Below, piece by piece: positions 52,305-63,242 of a DNA stretch of 64,000 bases. The DNA is from Takakia lepidozioides. Taxonomy: Eukaryota; Streptophyta; Takakiopsida; Takakiales; Takakiaceae. Below the pieces are notes generated by a model, which searched no databases, was not told the DNA's origin, and saw only the letters and a list, made by a program, of their open reading frames with translations. The stretch spans positions 72,478,001 through 72,542,000 of the forward strand of contig CM060733.1 in the NCBI GenBank assembly GCA_030704615.1, given 5' to 3'. Within the stretch, counting starts at the first letter, position 1. Each line of letters starts with the position of its first letter. Both the position numbers and the translations under genes were made by a program.

Positions 52305-55300
52305 GCGTGGTAAGGGAATCAATGATTCAAGAGGTGCAGCGGTTGTCCAGGGGAAACCCTGTTGTGCATGTAATACCTACACCTGTGACGGAGGTACCAG
52401 GGGTAGAATATCAAGAGACTGCAGCACCTGTGGCAGATGAGGTGGTTCAGGAGAAAATCTGGTGGGGCAATGGCCTGAATGGTTGGTGAAGCATCACACT
52501 GTTGAGAATCAGGGAGAACAACAACAAGCTCCCCATGAAGACCCTCAGCAGGCCATGCTTATGAGTTCCATAAGCAGAACACTTAATTTGTTGGGCACTT
52601 ATGTGAAATCACATGTTCCATCTATCCAATTGGCAACTTTGAGGGAGGAACTCAGAAAAGAGTTTGAGGCTCGACTTGCCACTGAGTGTGCAAACAAGGT
52701 CAATGAGGAGGTCAATCTCAAGTTACAGCAAGAGTTAAAGGATACAAAAGCTGATTTGCAGTTGGCCAAGGAACATTTGATTGAAGCAGGCCTCGCGCAG
52801 GACCAGTTGCACGAAGCACATAAACAACAGTTATACCAAATGCAGGTGAAGCATGAGGGCAAGTTGCAAGAAGTGAATGCACTACATATAGAGTTGGAGG
52901 CAGTACATGAGAGGATGACCATACAATGTGCTACACTCACAACTACTCTTGAGCAAACTGCATTAGAAGTTAACAGACAATGGGAGAGATGTATGAAGGC
53001 AGAGGCGGAAAATGTGCAGGCGAAACTCATTGTTGATATGAAGAATACAATCTGTCGCAATGAGAATACTTTCAAGCAATACAGACAGGTTGAAGCTCGC
53101 CAAGAGAGGTACATCCTGGAGTTGCAATGGCCTGAATGGTTGGTGAGGCATCCCACTGTTGAGAATCAGGGAGAACAGCAGCAAGCTCCCCATGAAGACC
53201 CCCAGCAGGCCATGCTTATGAATTCTATAAGCAGGACACTTAATTTGTTGGGCACTTATGTGAAATCCCATGTTCCATCTACCCAATTGGCAGCTTTGAG
53301 GGAGGAACTCAGGAAGGAGTTTGAGGCTCAAATTGCCACTGAGTGTGCTAACAAGGTAGATGAAGAGGTCAATCTCAAGTTACAGCAAGAGTTGGAGGAC
53401 ACAAAGGCTGCCTTGCAGTTGGCCAAGGGACATTTGATTGAAGCAGGCCTCAAGCAGGACCAGTTGCATGAAACACATAAGCAACAGTTATACCAATTGC
53501 AGGTGAAGCATGAGGGCAAGTTGCAAGAAGTGAACGTACTACATACAGAGTTGGAGGCAGTACATGAGAAGATGACCATACAATGTGCTACACTCACAAG
53601 TACTCTAGAGCAAACTGCATTAGAAGTTAATAGACAAGGGGAGAGATGTATGAGGGCAGAAGCTGAGATAATAGAGCAAGCGAAACTCATTGTTGATATG
53701 AAGAATACAATCTGTCGCAATGAGAATACTTTCAAACAATACAGACAGGTTGAGGCTGACCAGGAGAGGTACATCCTGGAGTTGCAACAAACAGTCATGG
53801 TAAATAGAAATGAACTCTCTGTGGCTAACAAGGCTCGGAAGGAAGCCAATAATCTGGCTGCTGCCTATGCGAGTTTGGTTGAACCTCATGCGAAGCACAT
53901 GGAGGCTTTACAACAGCAGTTAGATGTGTACAGGCTCACAGAGGAGCAGACTCTTAGGGGTGGCACACACAACTTGGTGGATAACCACCTAATGTAGGTC
54001 TGGTTAGCACAAGGGGCGGTGGAAGGCAAAGCACCACGGAAGCTCACCCAGGGCGAGATGAATGAGCTCAGACTGCAGGTGCAGAACATTGCCACAACTA
54101 CTATAGACAATGTCTATAGTAGGATAGCAGAGCTACATGAGGATGTAGAAGGCCTGCAGACTCAGGTGGATGACCTGAGTTCAAATATTGACAAAAGAGT
54201 CTTTGTACCTGAGGAGCAGCTGATGGCTACTTATTTACAAGCCAGAACTATAATTTTTCAGTCTTCTTCGCAAGAGGTGCAGGAGATGCCAGTGGTAGAA
54301 GGGCCAGTGCTACCAATATCACAACAAGTGAATGTACAGGTAGCTGACGCTGTTGTTACTACAGCCACACCACAGCCCGAGGTATGGGGGGATGCTGCTT
54401 TTAACCCACCTAAGACTCATGCTGCACGGGAGTACAGTCGGGCTATGATTATGCCCTTCAACCAAATTCCCATTGTGTTGGATTTGGCTTGGAAGGAATT
54501 TAGTCCTCCGCAGTCGTTGGCACATTACTACCAGATCATGCGCATTTGGCTGCCAGTGACAACTAGGACTAAGGTTCTTCCGAACAATCGACCCTTTGAG
54601 GATCATCACTTTGCGAGGTACTGGTCTGAAGCAAGTACCATGTTGCAGGAATTAATTGCCTTCCAAGTTGTACATGGGTACATTTATACCAAGACCAAGG
54701 AGGTAGCAAGTATTGTCATGGGCTGTGGATTATACTATGCTGCTTGTTTTCTGGCACGTTATCACATCGAGCAACAGAGGATGCAATTGCGTTATTCCAG
54801 TGGGGATCATTGGGTCTTACCTTCAGTGCCACATCATATGTACCTATATGAAGCAAAAGCTATGATGCAAAAGGATTCCCAACTTCGTTCATGGTTTCAT
54901 TCGGCCTGGAACAATTTGACAACACAGAAATTCAGCCCTGACGATATTTTCTTTAAGGGACATGAGGCATGGAAATACTTGCACTGTTCCCAAGTCATTG
55001 GCACACCACTCACCTTTACGGACAAGGAGTTCAGGGTGTTCACCAATTTGGCCATTAAGCGCTTACAACAAGTTGTGCAGTTTAAACTTCCAGACATGGT
55101 GGGACCACATTGTATGCCCCAAAGGATTCCAATTAGAGTTCGACCGTTAAAACACCTCAGGGGGGACAAGGATTCTGATACTACTGTTTCTTCAGCGGAC
55201 TCTTTTGACATGGCAGAAGACTATGCACTTCAGATGGCAGAAAAGAAACGACGAGGATCTCCTATGCCTGAGAGGTTACCTCGATATCAGCCAAAGGAGG

Positions 55301-55434
55301 GTCAGACATTTCCAGGTAGTGCTCAATCATCTCCATCAACCAGTGACAAGACTCGGGCTCGCACACGGAGTCCTTCACGAGACTCTCACCATCAGAAGGG
55401 TGTTCCATCACAAAGGTTTGCTAAATCCTAAACA
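52305..55434 (+). pseudogene. Element B third ORF, C-terminal part with internal duplication
   Basis: Continues from 39061. A one-base loss near 52455 (QEKIWWG where D has QEENPVGQW) shifts the frame, then 52462-53997 and 54019-55431 are open, separated by TAG at 53995 where A has CAG. The coiled-coil region occurs twice in tandem: 52468-53124 and 53125-53781 share WPEWLVxHxTVENQGEQQQ through FKQYRQVEA. The C-terminal part (MIMPFNQIPIVLDLAWKEF, DTTVSSADSFDMAEDYALQ) matches A and D. It ends just before the polypurine tract. Function unknown. Confidence 0.75.
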
Positions 55435-55459
55435 GTAAACCGTGAGGACACGGCTTTTT

Positions 55460-55473
55460 GAGAGGGGGAGGGG
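55460..55473 (+). other. Element B polypurine tract
   Basis: GAGAGGGGGAGGGG, four bases before the 3' LTR. Confidence 0.82.
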
Positions 55474-55477
55474 TAAA

Positions 55478-56297
55478 TGTTAGAGGGCTACTTGGGACTT
55501 TAACGCTTTTACGGGTTCTGTGGGGTACCCTTAATTTTTACACAGACTGAGACCAACAGGAGCCTTAGGGGTGACAACAGCAGGCTTTAAGGGGGGGGGG
55601 GGGTTACACAACCCGACACAGCCCGTCACAGCCAACACAGCCAGTCACAGCCGCCACAGCCGACACAGCCAACACAGCCCGATACAGCCCGACACAGCCT
55701 GACACAGCTTCACACAACCTAACCAGTTTTGCACAGTTGTCACAGTACAGGGGGAACGGTTAATATGGACAGGGAATGACTGTGTGGGAACGACATCTGC
55801 AGAGGGAATATGTTACTTCAGGGGTGACGGTTAGTTAGCAAGGCGGTTAGAACAACTTGTAGGTAGATAAAGCCAAGAGCGGGGACTTTTTGGGGATCAC
55901 TTCTTGGATCACTTCTTAGACATCAGGGGAGAAGGTCAGACGGAGGGCACGATCTTGGAGCTCAGGGATGATGATGATTACACAGAAGAGGAGATGATGA
56001 CTTGATGGAGGTTTATTTCATGCAGAGTTGTAGTGATATTGTAGGGCGGATTAGAGTCACCTTGACATTGGCCTAGTAGCTGATAAATCGTAATCTGATA
56101 CTTATTTGATACAAGCACACTGTGTAGAGAGACATGAGTGAAGCTGTGAAATGAATCATGATTAACTGGAACTAAGAAGATACTGAAGCAATCTGATGCT
56201 TCAGTATCAGATAAGGTAAATTGATAACATGAAGGCAAGAAGGAATACAAATGGGAAGCACAACCATGATTCACTAGCTGCAGGTCATGACTGATTG
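55478..56297 (+). mobile_element. Element B 3' LTR (type II), truncated by MULE-3
   Basis: Starts TGTTAGAGGGCTACTTGGG. It includes a long G-run (about 55592-55604) followed by the CACAGCC minisatellite, and matches 3343-4012 with an extra middle segment. It stops at CATGACTGATTG (56297), where the LTR-initiated ORF would begin; the missing end is not found elsewhere in the window. Confidence 0.82.
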
Positions 56298-56522
56298 GGG
56301 GGCTGCTATTTCATGAGCAGCATGAGCATGAGCGGCATGAGCATGAGCGGAAAAAAAAAAAACATGAGCGGGCCGAATTGTGTCCACGGAAATAGGGTTA
56401 GGAGGCACGGAAATAGGGTCATGTGGACTCGTCATAGCAATGAAATGCAACATTTTATTGCAAATTTGGTGGCAAGCCACGTCTATACAAGTGTGTCCTA
56501 ACTGTCATAGCAGGAATAGGAA

Positions 56523-59500
56523 CTACTCTCCTACACCTTCCGAGGAACTTGGCCCTCCTTCTTCCTCATCCCCCTCATCCCCCCCATCCTCCGAGCTCTG
56601 TGATGCATCGGTTGCAGTATGCCTCTCAAAAATGTCGTCCTCTCCTTGGGGGACTGTCCACCTCACCTCTTGGGAATCTTCTGCCTCTTCTCCCCCACTT
56701 TCCTCAGCAGAATCCAACACAAATCTACGAGCCCGACGGGCTCTAATAGCTGCTGCCTCCTCCCTCATCTTCATTTTCTTGAGGCTTGCCTCGTCTAAAA
56801 TCTGCTGTACACGACTACGTTCGGAACACCTCCTAATGGACACCGAAGCAAGCCGGGCAGCATAAGTAGGAAGGATGTACTCCCTTTCTGGACTAGGCAT
56901 GAAATCCCCCCTGGCAAAAAAAGGCACGTTCCTCCTGCCCATGAACTCCAGTGTAGACGTCCCTCTTGCCGTACTTGGCATCCTACAGTAAGAACAAATC
57001 CACTTCAAGAATGTCAATACCAGCAGAAGCAGAAAGGGTTTTCAATGAAATAAGAGAGCGAAGGGAGGTGCCTCACGAAATCTGGAGGCAACTTACAATG
57101 CGACCACTCACTCGTACACCGGGGGCTCCTCGGCCTCGATCCCAACTTGTTCCTCCCCCTGCTCCTTCTCGGATTTTTCCTCATCCTCCGAGGATGCCTC
57201 TTCCTCTTTCGGCAGACGTTCAGCCGCTGCAAGTTCCGAGTTGTGGAGGGCAGTATTTGGCTCGAAGGCGAACACATGCCTGTCGGACAACGTCTCTGCC
57301 CACATTGAAGCACCTAAGGAACAAAGCGGGCGGTTAATAGCTTGCGGCATGCAATTGCAATCGGGCCAGGGGACAAACTGAGCACGTGAAGGCTTACCCG
57401 TGCCGCATGTGAGGTCCAGAATCCGCCCTTGGACATCCGAGCACGTCTCCATGAGGGTTTGGATGAAAGCAGGGCTCCGGGTCCGGCTGTACCACCACGG
57501 TTTGCCTGTCTTTGTGTCCTTCGGCATACTGGAGTGGGGCACATAGTTGTAGAGGACATCGTAGGTAACAGGGTCCACAGCGGCATCAACAAGACGACCG
57601 TCGTTGCGGAATTTGAACGAGACCCTCTCTTCACAAAGCAATATGCCTCAAACACCAATGTCTGCACATCCAACAAAATAGGGATCAACTCCGGGATCTT
57701 GTTAAGATACACCACAATATGAGGTGAATGCAATAGATTGATAACTTACACTTTGGCCCTCTGTTCGCAACCCCTGTGTATTGATGCAGAACCATTTTTT
57801 GAGGAGGACCGGGGCGACACTTTTCGGTGTCCACCTTGCCACCGCATTCTCTGTGGTCTTCCCTCTTGTGGCAAGGACAACCACACATCCACGGTCATCC
57901 AGAAGCATCCCCGCCAGCCCAAACCCGGCTTTCAGTAGTCCTCAGTAAACCTGTTCCAGGTGGGCACACCATCCAGGCCCTCCAGCAGCTCCCCATCTGG
58001 AATGTCGAGGAGAATCATGTCGCAAGCTCTCTCCACCTCAACTCCCCCCCCCCCCCCCCCCCCCCCGAGTGCTCTTGCAATCTGTGCTCACAGCCGTGAA
58101 GAATTCCATCATGGCTTCAAAACCAGGGGTGTCTTTAGGCTCTGTACCGCCAGCCCTCTTTTTGGCTTTCCCCTTCTGCTCCGCCAGAGACTTGTTGTGT
58201 GCCACCTTCTTCGCCCTGGCAGCGAGAGCGTCAAGGAAGCTCTCATTGACGCATTGGATGATGGTTGGAGGTTCTAGCTTTGGCCTGTGCGTAAACGTCA
58301 CCGCCGAATACCGGCGTGTAGGCTCGCCCTCAAATGCCAACTTCTTGGCAGAGCCAGTCCCACTCCGAACTGACTTGGGAACCCGGACGACCGGTGACTG
58401 GGTAGGAGCAACAGCAGTCGAAGGACCTTGAATGAAGTCGTCGTCCGAGTCACTCTCTTGGGTCCCCTCCTGCGCCTCCTCCGATGCCCCGATGGTTTTC
58501 TTCTTTTTGGGTGTTACTGCAGTCACCTGTTTCCTTGTCCTTTTCCTTTGACCTTTACTCTTCTCATGCAATTTCTCCTGAATTCCTGCCTGAGCAAGCT
58601 CTGCCGCTTTCCTGGAGTTCGCAAGCGCTTTTGCCTCTTTTGCACCCAGCGGAGGCAGCGGAGCCCGGTTTCGTCGGGCCTCAGCATCCAGCTTCAATTG
58701 AAACTCGGATGGGTCGAGCATGCCAGTCGGAAGGTCCACATACCAAGGGCAATCACGCAAATGTTCCAGATGCCACTCCTTCACAATATCGTCAGTGTAC
58801 ATGGAGTCAGCCCCAGGGTTCCTCCATGCCAGGAAGAATGGTGGCTCCAAAGACAGATGACCTTTCTCCAAAAGGGAGAACTTGCAGTACCTGCATTCAT
58901 GAAAAACACAATGAGGTCCCTGAACTGCAAATTCGGCACCATTTTCCCAGGTTGGGGCGGATCTGAGTGGGCCTAGAAATGGAAAAATGGCGCCAAATTT
59001 CGGTTTTCGGTGACTGCCACCCTAGGGACTTAGCCATCTTGGGAGCCCTGAACTGGAAATTCGGCGCCATTTTTCCTGGTTTGGCCCGAAGATGGCTAAG
59101 TCCCAGAATGGCAATAGGGCCTAGAAATAAAAAAATGGCGCCGAATTTCCAGTTCAGGGCCAGCCACCCTACGGACTTAGCCATTTTCCCAGGTCCGGCC
59201 CGAAAATGGCTATGTCCCAGAACGGCAATAGGGCCCAAAACTGGAAAAATGGCGCCGAATTTCTAGTTCAGGGCCAGCCACCCTAGGGACTTAGCCATTT
59301 TCGGAGCCCTGACTGGAAATTCGGCGCCATTTTCCCAGGTCCGGCCCGAAAATGGCTAAGTCCCAGAACGGCAATAGGGCCCAGAATTGGAAAAATGGCG
59401 CCGAATTTCCAGTTCAGGGCCAGCCACCCTAGGGACTTAGCCATTTTCGAAGCTCTGACTGGAAATTCGGCGCCATTTTCCTAGGTCCGGCCCGAAAAAG

Positions 59501-60338
59501 GCTAAGTCCCATATGGCCTTGACCTGGAAAAATGGCGCCGAATTTCCAGTTCAGGGCCAGCCACCCTAGGGACTTAGCCATTTTCGGAGCCCTGATCTGG
59601 AAATTCGGCGAAAAATGCAAGGACTGTAAGGAAGGCATCGCGTATGTACCTGTACAGAAGGCGCATTGCTGCTTTGTCCGCGTTCGGCTGGTCGGTGAAC
59701 TCGTGGCTCCGGCGGGCATGTGGTATCTCCCGAAAGAATAGGTCGGTTTTGCAGAGCAGAAAGTACCTCATCACATAGTCACGTAGGCTCTCTGCTGCAG
59801 GAGAAATCTCCATCTTGAACTGATGTGCTTGTGTGTCCAGCTGCTCTTGCGCATTCGTCGTCACCTGTGGAGATTCTCCATCAAATCGCATTGCTGAAAA
59901 AATACAATGAATCCACCCCCTACAAGAGTAGAAGCGCCAAACGAAGCGTGGGGAAGTACCTGAAACCACCATGTCATGCGGTTCATCCACATGTCGAATG
60001 TGGGGTCAGGCAGTTTGTCCGGTTTGGGGAAGCTCCACATGTCCCTTGTACTTTGGGAACCATTCTAGATTTGGAGCCACCGGGTCTGTCCAACCACCCA
60101 GCATATTTGTAAGCGCCAAACACCACAAAAACGAGTTGTTGCCACCACAATTTGGTTAAGAATGTATCACCTTTTCTGCACCATCCACACAGGATGTGGC
60201 TAGACGATGGAGCTTCTCCAATGTCATCGTGGGCTTCAGAGCGCGGGAGTAGTGCTTCCCCACCTCCACCAGAAAGTCGGCACCAAGGGCGGGATCAGCT
60301 ATGGCCACGTACTTTACCATCCGCGACTTGTACTTTAT
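56523..60338 (-). pseudogene. MULE-3 cargo: ParB/methyltransferase-like gene, 3' portion
   Basis: Exons matching MULE-1 (minus strand): 60338-60171 (partial), 60085-59960, 59864-59650, 58890-57750, 57661-57398, 57313-57112 and 56982-56523, with the same splice sites. It keeps MILLDIPDG, ILDLTCGTG and FAFEPN. Two breaks: a 23-base C run (58044-58066) in the third-largest exon, against nine G in MULE-1, and one missing base at GGGTCTCGTTC near 57622 where MULE-1 has GGGTCTACGTTC. The ParB-like part is absent. It independently confirms the exon structure. Confidence 0.82.
58891..59649 (-). repeat. Degenerate GGCGCC satellite in MULE-3 cargo intron
   Basis: Occupies the same intron as the 190-bp satellite of MULE-1. 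It shares ATTCGGCGCCATTTT, GGACTTAGCCATTTTCGG and CCAGCCACCCTAGGGACTTAG, but spacing is less regular, at about 175-190 bases. Either the array predates the split of the two copies or it re-expanded from the same seed. Confidence 0.8.
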
Positions 60339-60753
60339 TCGCCAGAGACCACTTCAGGGGTACCACTTTGAAAATGCAAGGAAACGACATCTTGACGTGC
60401 CCCCAAGAAGCTCATCTTCCTTTCAATACTGACTGGTACGATATCAGAGTTCTATGTTCCACCTCTGGTAAACAAACCCTTCCCCTCCTGTTGAGCTTTA
60501 GCATTACAACAATTCTTTCTATTGGTTCCTCTTTGCTCCGGTGAGATTGCTTCAATTCGATCCCGGTGAATGGCTGTGGATGCCCAAAAAGCATGACAAT
60601 TTTTTTTCCTATTCGGTAAAGCTGGGCTACTCTTTGCTGATGCCTAAACATACATTTGATCTGGCAAATGAACCAAAAATGGGCTCACCTTTTGGGGCAT
60701 TTTGCTCCTTGGAATTTGGTTTGGACAGATATTTGGAATAAGCACAGGTCTGC
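60339..60753 (+). other. Unassigned fragment, possibly LINE-like
   Basis: Unrelated to the MULE cargo on its left. A short frame reads GEWLWMPKKHDNFF then SYSVKLGYSLLM, then LDRYLE and a stop. The W-x-W ... FSVKxxYxLL pattern resembles the linker between reverse transcriptase and the zinc region at the C-terminus of plant LINEs. The match is short and I hold it loosely. The rest shows nothing. Confidence 0.3.
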
Positions 60754-61184
60754 GGGGGCTGCTATTTCATGAGCCATGAGCCATGAGCCATGAGCCATGA
60801 GCAGAGTCGTAAGTGTCGAAAAAACATGAGCAGGAGTGTCCGCAGGAATAGGGTTTAGGGTGTCACGGTCATAGGGGGAGAAGGACCTCCTGATGAAGGA
60901 GGTTCGGCAATGTTTTTTAGAATTACATATTGAAAGGCAATGTTTCGCGAATGGTAGGGTGGTACTGATCTGTACAATGGGGGCCCATTTCAGCCTACCA
61001 GCCACTTGCAAAATCCACCCACACTCCCAATGAGGAATGACGCATTTTGGGAACGATGGATACAGAATAGAACAAAAAGAGGGCACAATGGGGTTTTTAT
61101 TGATCCACATAAATTGCATTTGAAGCACGTCTACTGTGCTGATTGTGTAAACAATTCTTTAGCCCTGTGCCTTCTAAATACAAG
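60754..61184 (+). repeat. MULE-4 left end and flank
   Basis: GGGGGCTGCTATTTCATGAG at 60754 is followed by tandem CATGAGC heptamers (60767-60805) and, about 40 bases on, GGAATAGGGTTTAGGG, the subterminal word of this group. No partner end was found before 63242. A poly(A)-type signal for the leftward gene lies at about 61096-61101 (TTTATT on this strand). Confidence 0.7.
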
Positions 61185-61898
61185 TCACGTTGTCAATGGG
61201 ACTTCGACTGCTCTGAGAAGTAGCTCATGAGTCTTCGGGCTCCTCCAGGTAAACTGGATTGCAGCCGTTGTACCGCCCCTGTTTATGTTCACCACGATGT
61301 CCTGCCCTTCAATCATACCACCATCGAATATGGAAAGCTTCACGTTTTTGCCGTCCACACCAATGCGAATGTCCCCATACAATGGAGAAGATGAGCGCAC
61401 TCCCTCAGGAGTATAAGTCTCTCCGATGGAGTCCACCCACGTCCACTGGCAGCAGTTCCACCGCAACAGCATAGCAGTGCGCATTCTTCTGCATGGGTGC
61501 CCGTCGTAGCTGGGAAAATCGGAATCAAGGATGCGCAAGAGCCACGGACTCCTCAGACCAAGATCGTCACCCCGCTCGAAGGCGTACTGGCCTGGGAGAT
61601 ACTCAAAAGCGGACAATGTTTCCACATTCGAACCAGTATCTTCTGTGTAATCTGTGTACCAGATAACGATGTCTCCCGATGTGGCCGAATACATTGCATA
61701 ATCGATGCCTCCATAAGGGCAGTCGTCCCGGTTCCGGAAGCACGGCATCCTTGCAAAGAAGGACCTGAGGACGTCTTTGATGCCGATGACAATCACCTTG
61801 CAGACAGCAACGAAGCCCTTAGATTTTCGAAATGATGAGAAGCGGAAGAGCAATGCGGGCTCCAATAATGGACCATCTGGGTCACAAGTACCCACCAA
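61185..61898 (-). CDS. Unknown protein, paralogue of the head-to-head neighbour
   Basis: Open frame of 237 residues. Similarity to 62305-62910 begins at MPCFRNRDDCPYGGIDYAM (61748), just after a TTTGCAAG that could be an intron acceptor, so the coding exon may start near 61748 and the upstream 50 residues are doubtful. Conserved blocks are SGDIVIW, FEYLPGQYAFERG, LRWNCCQWTW, PLYGDIRI, DGGMIEGQDIVVN and LLRAVEV. No signal peptide, membrane segment or known family recognised. Conserved Cys residues and Trp-rich blocks suggest a compact folded domain. Probably MULE-4 cargo. Confidence 0.6.
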   Translation of the reverse strand: MVGTCDPDGPLLEPALLFRFSSFRKSKGFVAVCKVIVIGIKDVLRSFFARMPCFRNRDDCPYGGIDYAMYSATSGDIVIWYTDYTEDTGSNVETLSAFEYLPGQYAFERGDDLGLRSPWLLRILDSDFPSYDGHPCRRMRTAMLLRWNCCQWTWVDSIGETYTPEGVRSSSPLYGDIRIGVDGKNVKLSIFDGGMIEGQDIVVNINRGGTTAAIQFTWRSPKTHELLLRAVEVPLTT

Positions 61899-61974
61899 TC
61901 ATCGTGTAACGTGTTCAACAAGCCAGCGGTGGATGAACCGATACCTCTTTATCATCCATGGGGTATAGTTTGAA

Positions 61975-62060
61975 ATCTGCTACCGAAGTCCATCCCCCGG
62001 ATGGAAATTCGGCGCCGTATTTACATCGAAGGGGGGATGGACTTCGTCGTCTCGAGTGGC
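61975..62060. repeat. Palindrome in the divergent promoter of the paralogue pair
   Basis: GGATGGAAATTCGGCGCCG at 61999-62017 is the same core as the MULE-1 arrays. It is enclosed by a larger inverted repeat, GAAGTCCATCCCCC on the left and GGGGGGATGGACTTCG on the right (about 61985-62050). It lies between two divergently transcribed genes, as does the MULE-1 array. Confidence 0.78.
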
Positions 62061-62304
62061 TATAGGCCCACCTGGCACTTACTGCCCATAGTTTGCATGG
62101 CAGGGAAGGAAACTGAAACGGCTACATCCATGGATGAGCCAATCTTCATCCATGCAGGTTCCTGTCGGAGGGATATTTAAATGTGCCCTGGAGTGTTTGT
62201 GAGGAATTGCAGCGTTTGCTTGAATTTCTTCCAGCCACCGCACTGCTACCTCCTCCATCCGGGAGCTGCTGTCATTGAGCATACTGCGCTACTCTTTTTC
62301 AGGG

Positions 62305-62910
62305 ATGCCGTGCCGCCGAAATCCTGCTGACTGCCCTTATCATGGCCACGATTATGCTATGTTCAAACCAGAATCAGGAGACATCATTGTCTGGCTTTCA
62401 CTTTTCACAGACGCATCTGGAATCAAGCGGGAGTCTTTGCGCGCAATGGAGTATTTGGAGGGCTATTACCGCTTTGAGCGAGGTGAGGGCGAGGATCAAT
62501 GCGGTCCGTGGGTCCTGAAAATTGTTGACCTCGATATACCAAGGTGGAATGGGATGCCGGACAGATCACGCACGGCCTCACTTTGGCGCTGGAACTGCTG
62601 CCAGTGGACCAGGGAGGACGGCACCGGGGAAAACTATATTCGTGGAGTTCACTCCGCTTTTCCAGTGTATGGAGACATTCGGCTGAGTTGTGAAGACGAA
62701 TCACACGGGCACAGGAGGCCCACAGTGACCTTGTTGATGTATGATGGTGGTATGATTGATGGGCATGACATTGTCGTCAGCTCCACCAAGGGCACCAGAT
62801 CGACCGCATTGCAGTTTACCTCGAGGTGCCGCATCAGTAATGAGCTTGTTTTGAGGGCTATCGAAGTTTCGTCGATTGGTGACGCCCATGTAGAAGGAGG
62901 AAGGGCTTAG
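62305..62910 (+). CDS. Unknown protein, paralogue of the head-to-head neighbour
   Basis: About 201 residues from the ATG at 62305 (MPCRRNPADCPYHGHDYAM). The frame is open upstream to 62275 without an ATG, and CTCTTTTTCAG immediately before GGATGCC looks like an intron acceptor, so an unseen 5' exon is possible. Shared blocks with the neighbour are SGDIIVW, MEYLEGYYRFERGEG, WRWNCCQWTR, VYGDIRL, DGGMIDGHDIVV and VLRAIEV. An AATAAA at 62952-62957 follows the stop. Function unknown. Confidence 0.62.
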   Translation: MPCRRNPADCPYHGHDYAMFKPESGDIIVWLSLFTDASGIKRESLRAMEYLEGYYRFERGEGEDQCGPWVLKIVDLDIPRWNGMPDRSRTASLWRWNCCQWTREDGTGENYIRGVHSAFPVYGDIRLSCEDESHGHRRPTVTLLMYDGGMIDGHDIVVSSTKGTRSTALQFTSRCRISNELVLRAIEVSSIGDAHVEGGRA

Positions 62911-63242
62911 ATTTGTCTGGAGTTGCTAAATGTGAGACACCGTGTTCGATCAATAAAACAACCCATCGTACCTCACTTCTGTGTGCTTGTGTTTCATCGT
63001 GTTCAAGAACTGCCGTAATTGGCCCACTGTTTACAATTTGAGGTCTCATTTGTACAATGTGTCTGTCCATATGACTATACCAGAGTCAGCGATATCAGAG
63101 TCCTAAGGTGAAGAAAATCCATGTATGAGTTGTAGGAAACATGTACACACCGAAGCTCGGAAATTCGGCAACGCAATTCATTTTTCTCCATGCAGTGATT
63201 TCTGGCAGCTCCCTTTCCTCCGTTGTCGTCGTAACGGAAATA
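62911..63242. other. 3' flank, no gene
   Basis: Contains the AATAAA at 62952. Near 63160 it has CTCGGAAATTCGGCAACG, a fragment of the GGCGCC repeat family. Nothing else is recognisable before the LTR at 63243. Confidence 0.5.

Larger units (their letters stand above)
3343..56297 (+). mobile_element. Element B: Ty3/gypsy retrotransposon split by three insertions
   Basis: Removing the inserts 9725-24419, 26996-38712 and 39062-52299, each with one copy of its target duplication, restores a single plus-strand element. Its order is type II LTR, primer-binding site, LTR-initiated ORF, gag-protease-RT-RNase H-integrase, minisatellite, long third ORF, polypurine tract and type II LTR. Every junction was checked against the collinear uninterrupted copy in element D. 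The coding regions contain many stops and frameshifts, so this is an old, dead host for the later insertions. Confidence 0.85.
56298..60338 (-). mobile_element. MULE-3: truncated MULE-1 relative, inverted
   Basis: The terminus GGGGGCTGCTATTTCATGAG at 56298 is followed by CATGAGC repeats, an A-run and two GGAAATAGGG words. These match the right end of MULE-1 read in reverse. Inside is the 3' two thirds of a cargo gene very similar to that of MULE-1. Homology stops at 60338 in the middle of the fourth cargo exon. No matching 9-bp duplication or second end was found, so the element is rearranged or continues beyond the window. Confidence 0.82.

Noticed and set aside
992-53997. TAG reassigned to glutamine, as in some green algae and ciliates, given the many CAG-to-TAG differences
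   Set aside because: TAG also ends a well-supported cargo gene (24197-24199), the intact transposase and MULE-2 cargo have no in-frame TAG, and the same retroelement copies also carry TAA, TGA and frameshifts.
60339-60753. Confident LINE annotation
   Set aside because: Only a short W-x-W ... FSVK-like pattern is visible, with no reverse transcriptase core, so I list it as unassigned.
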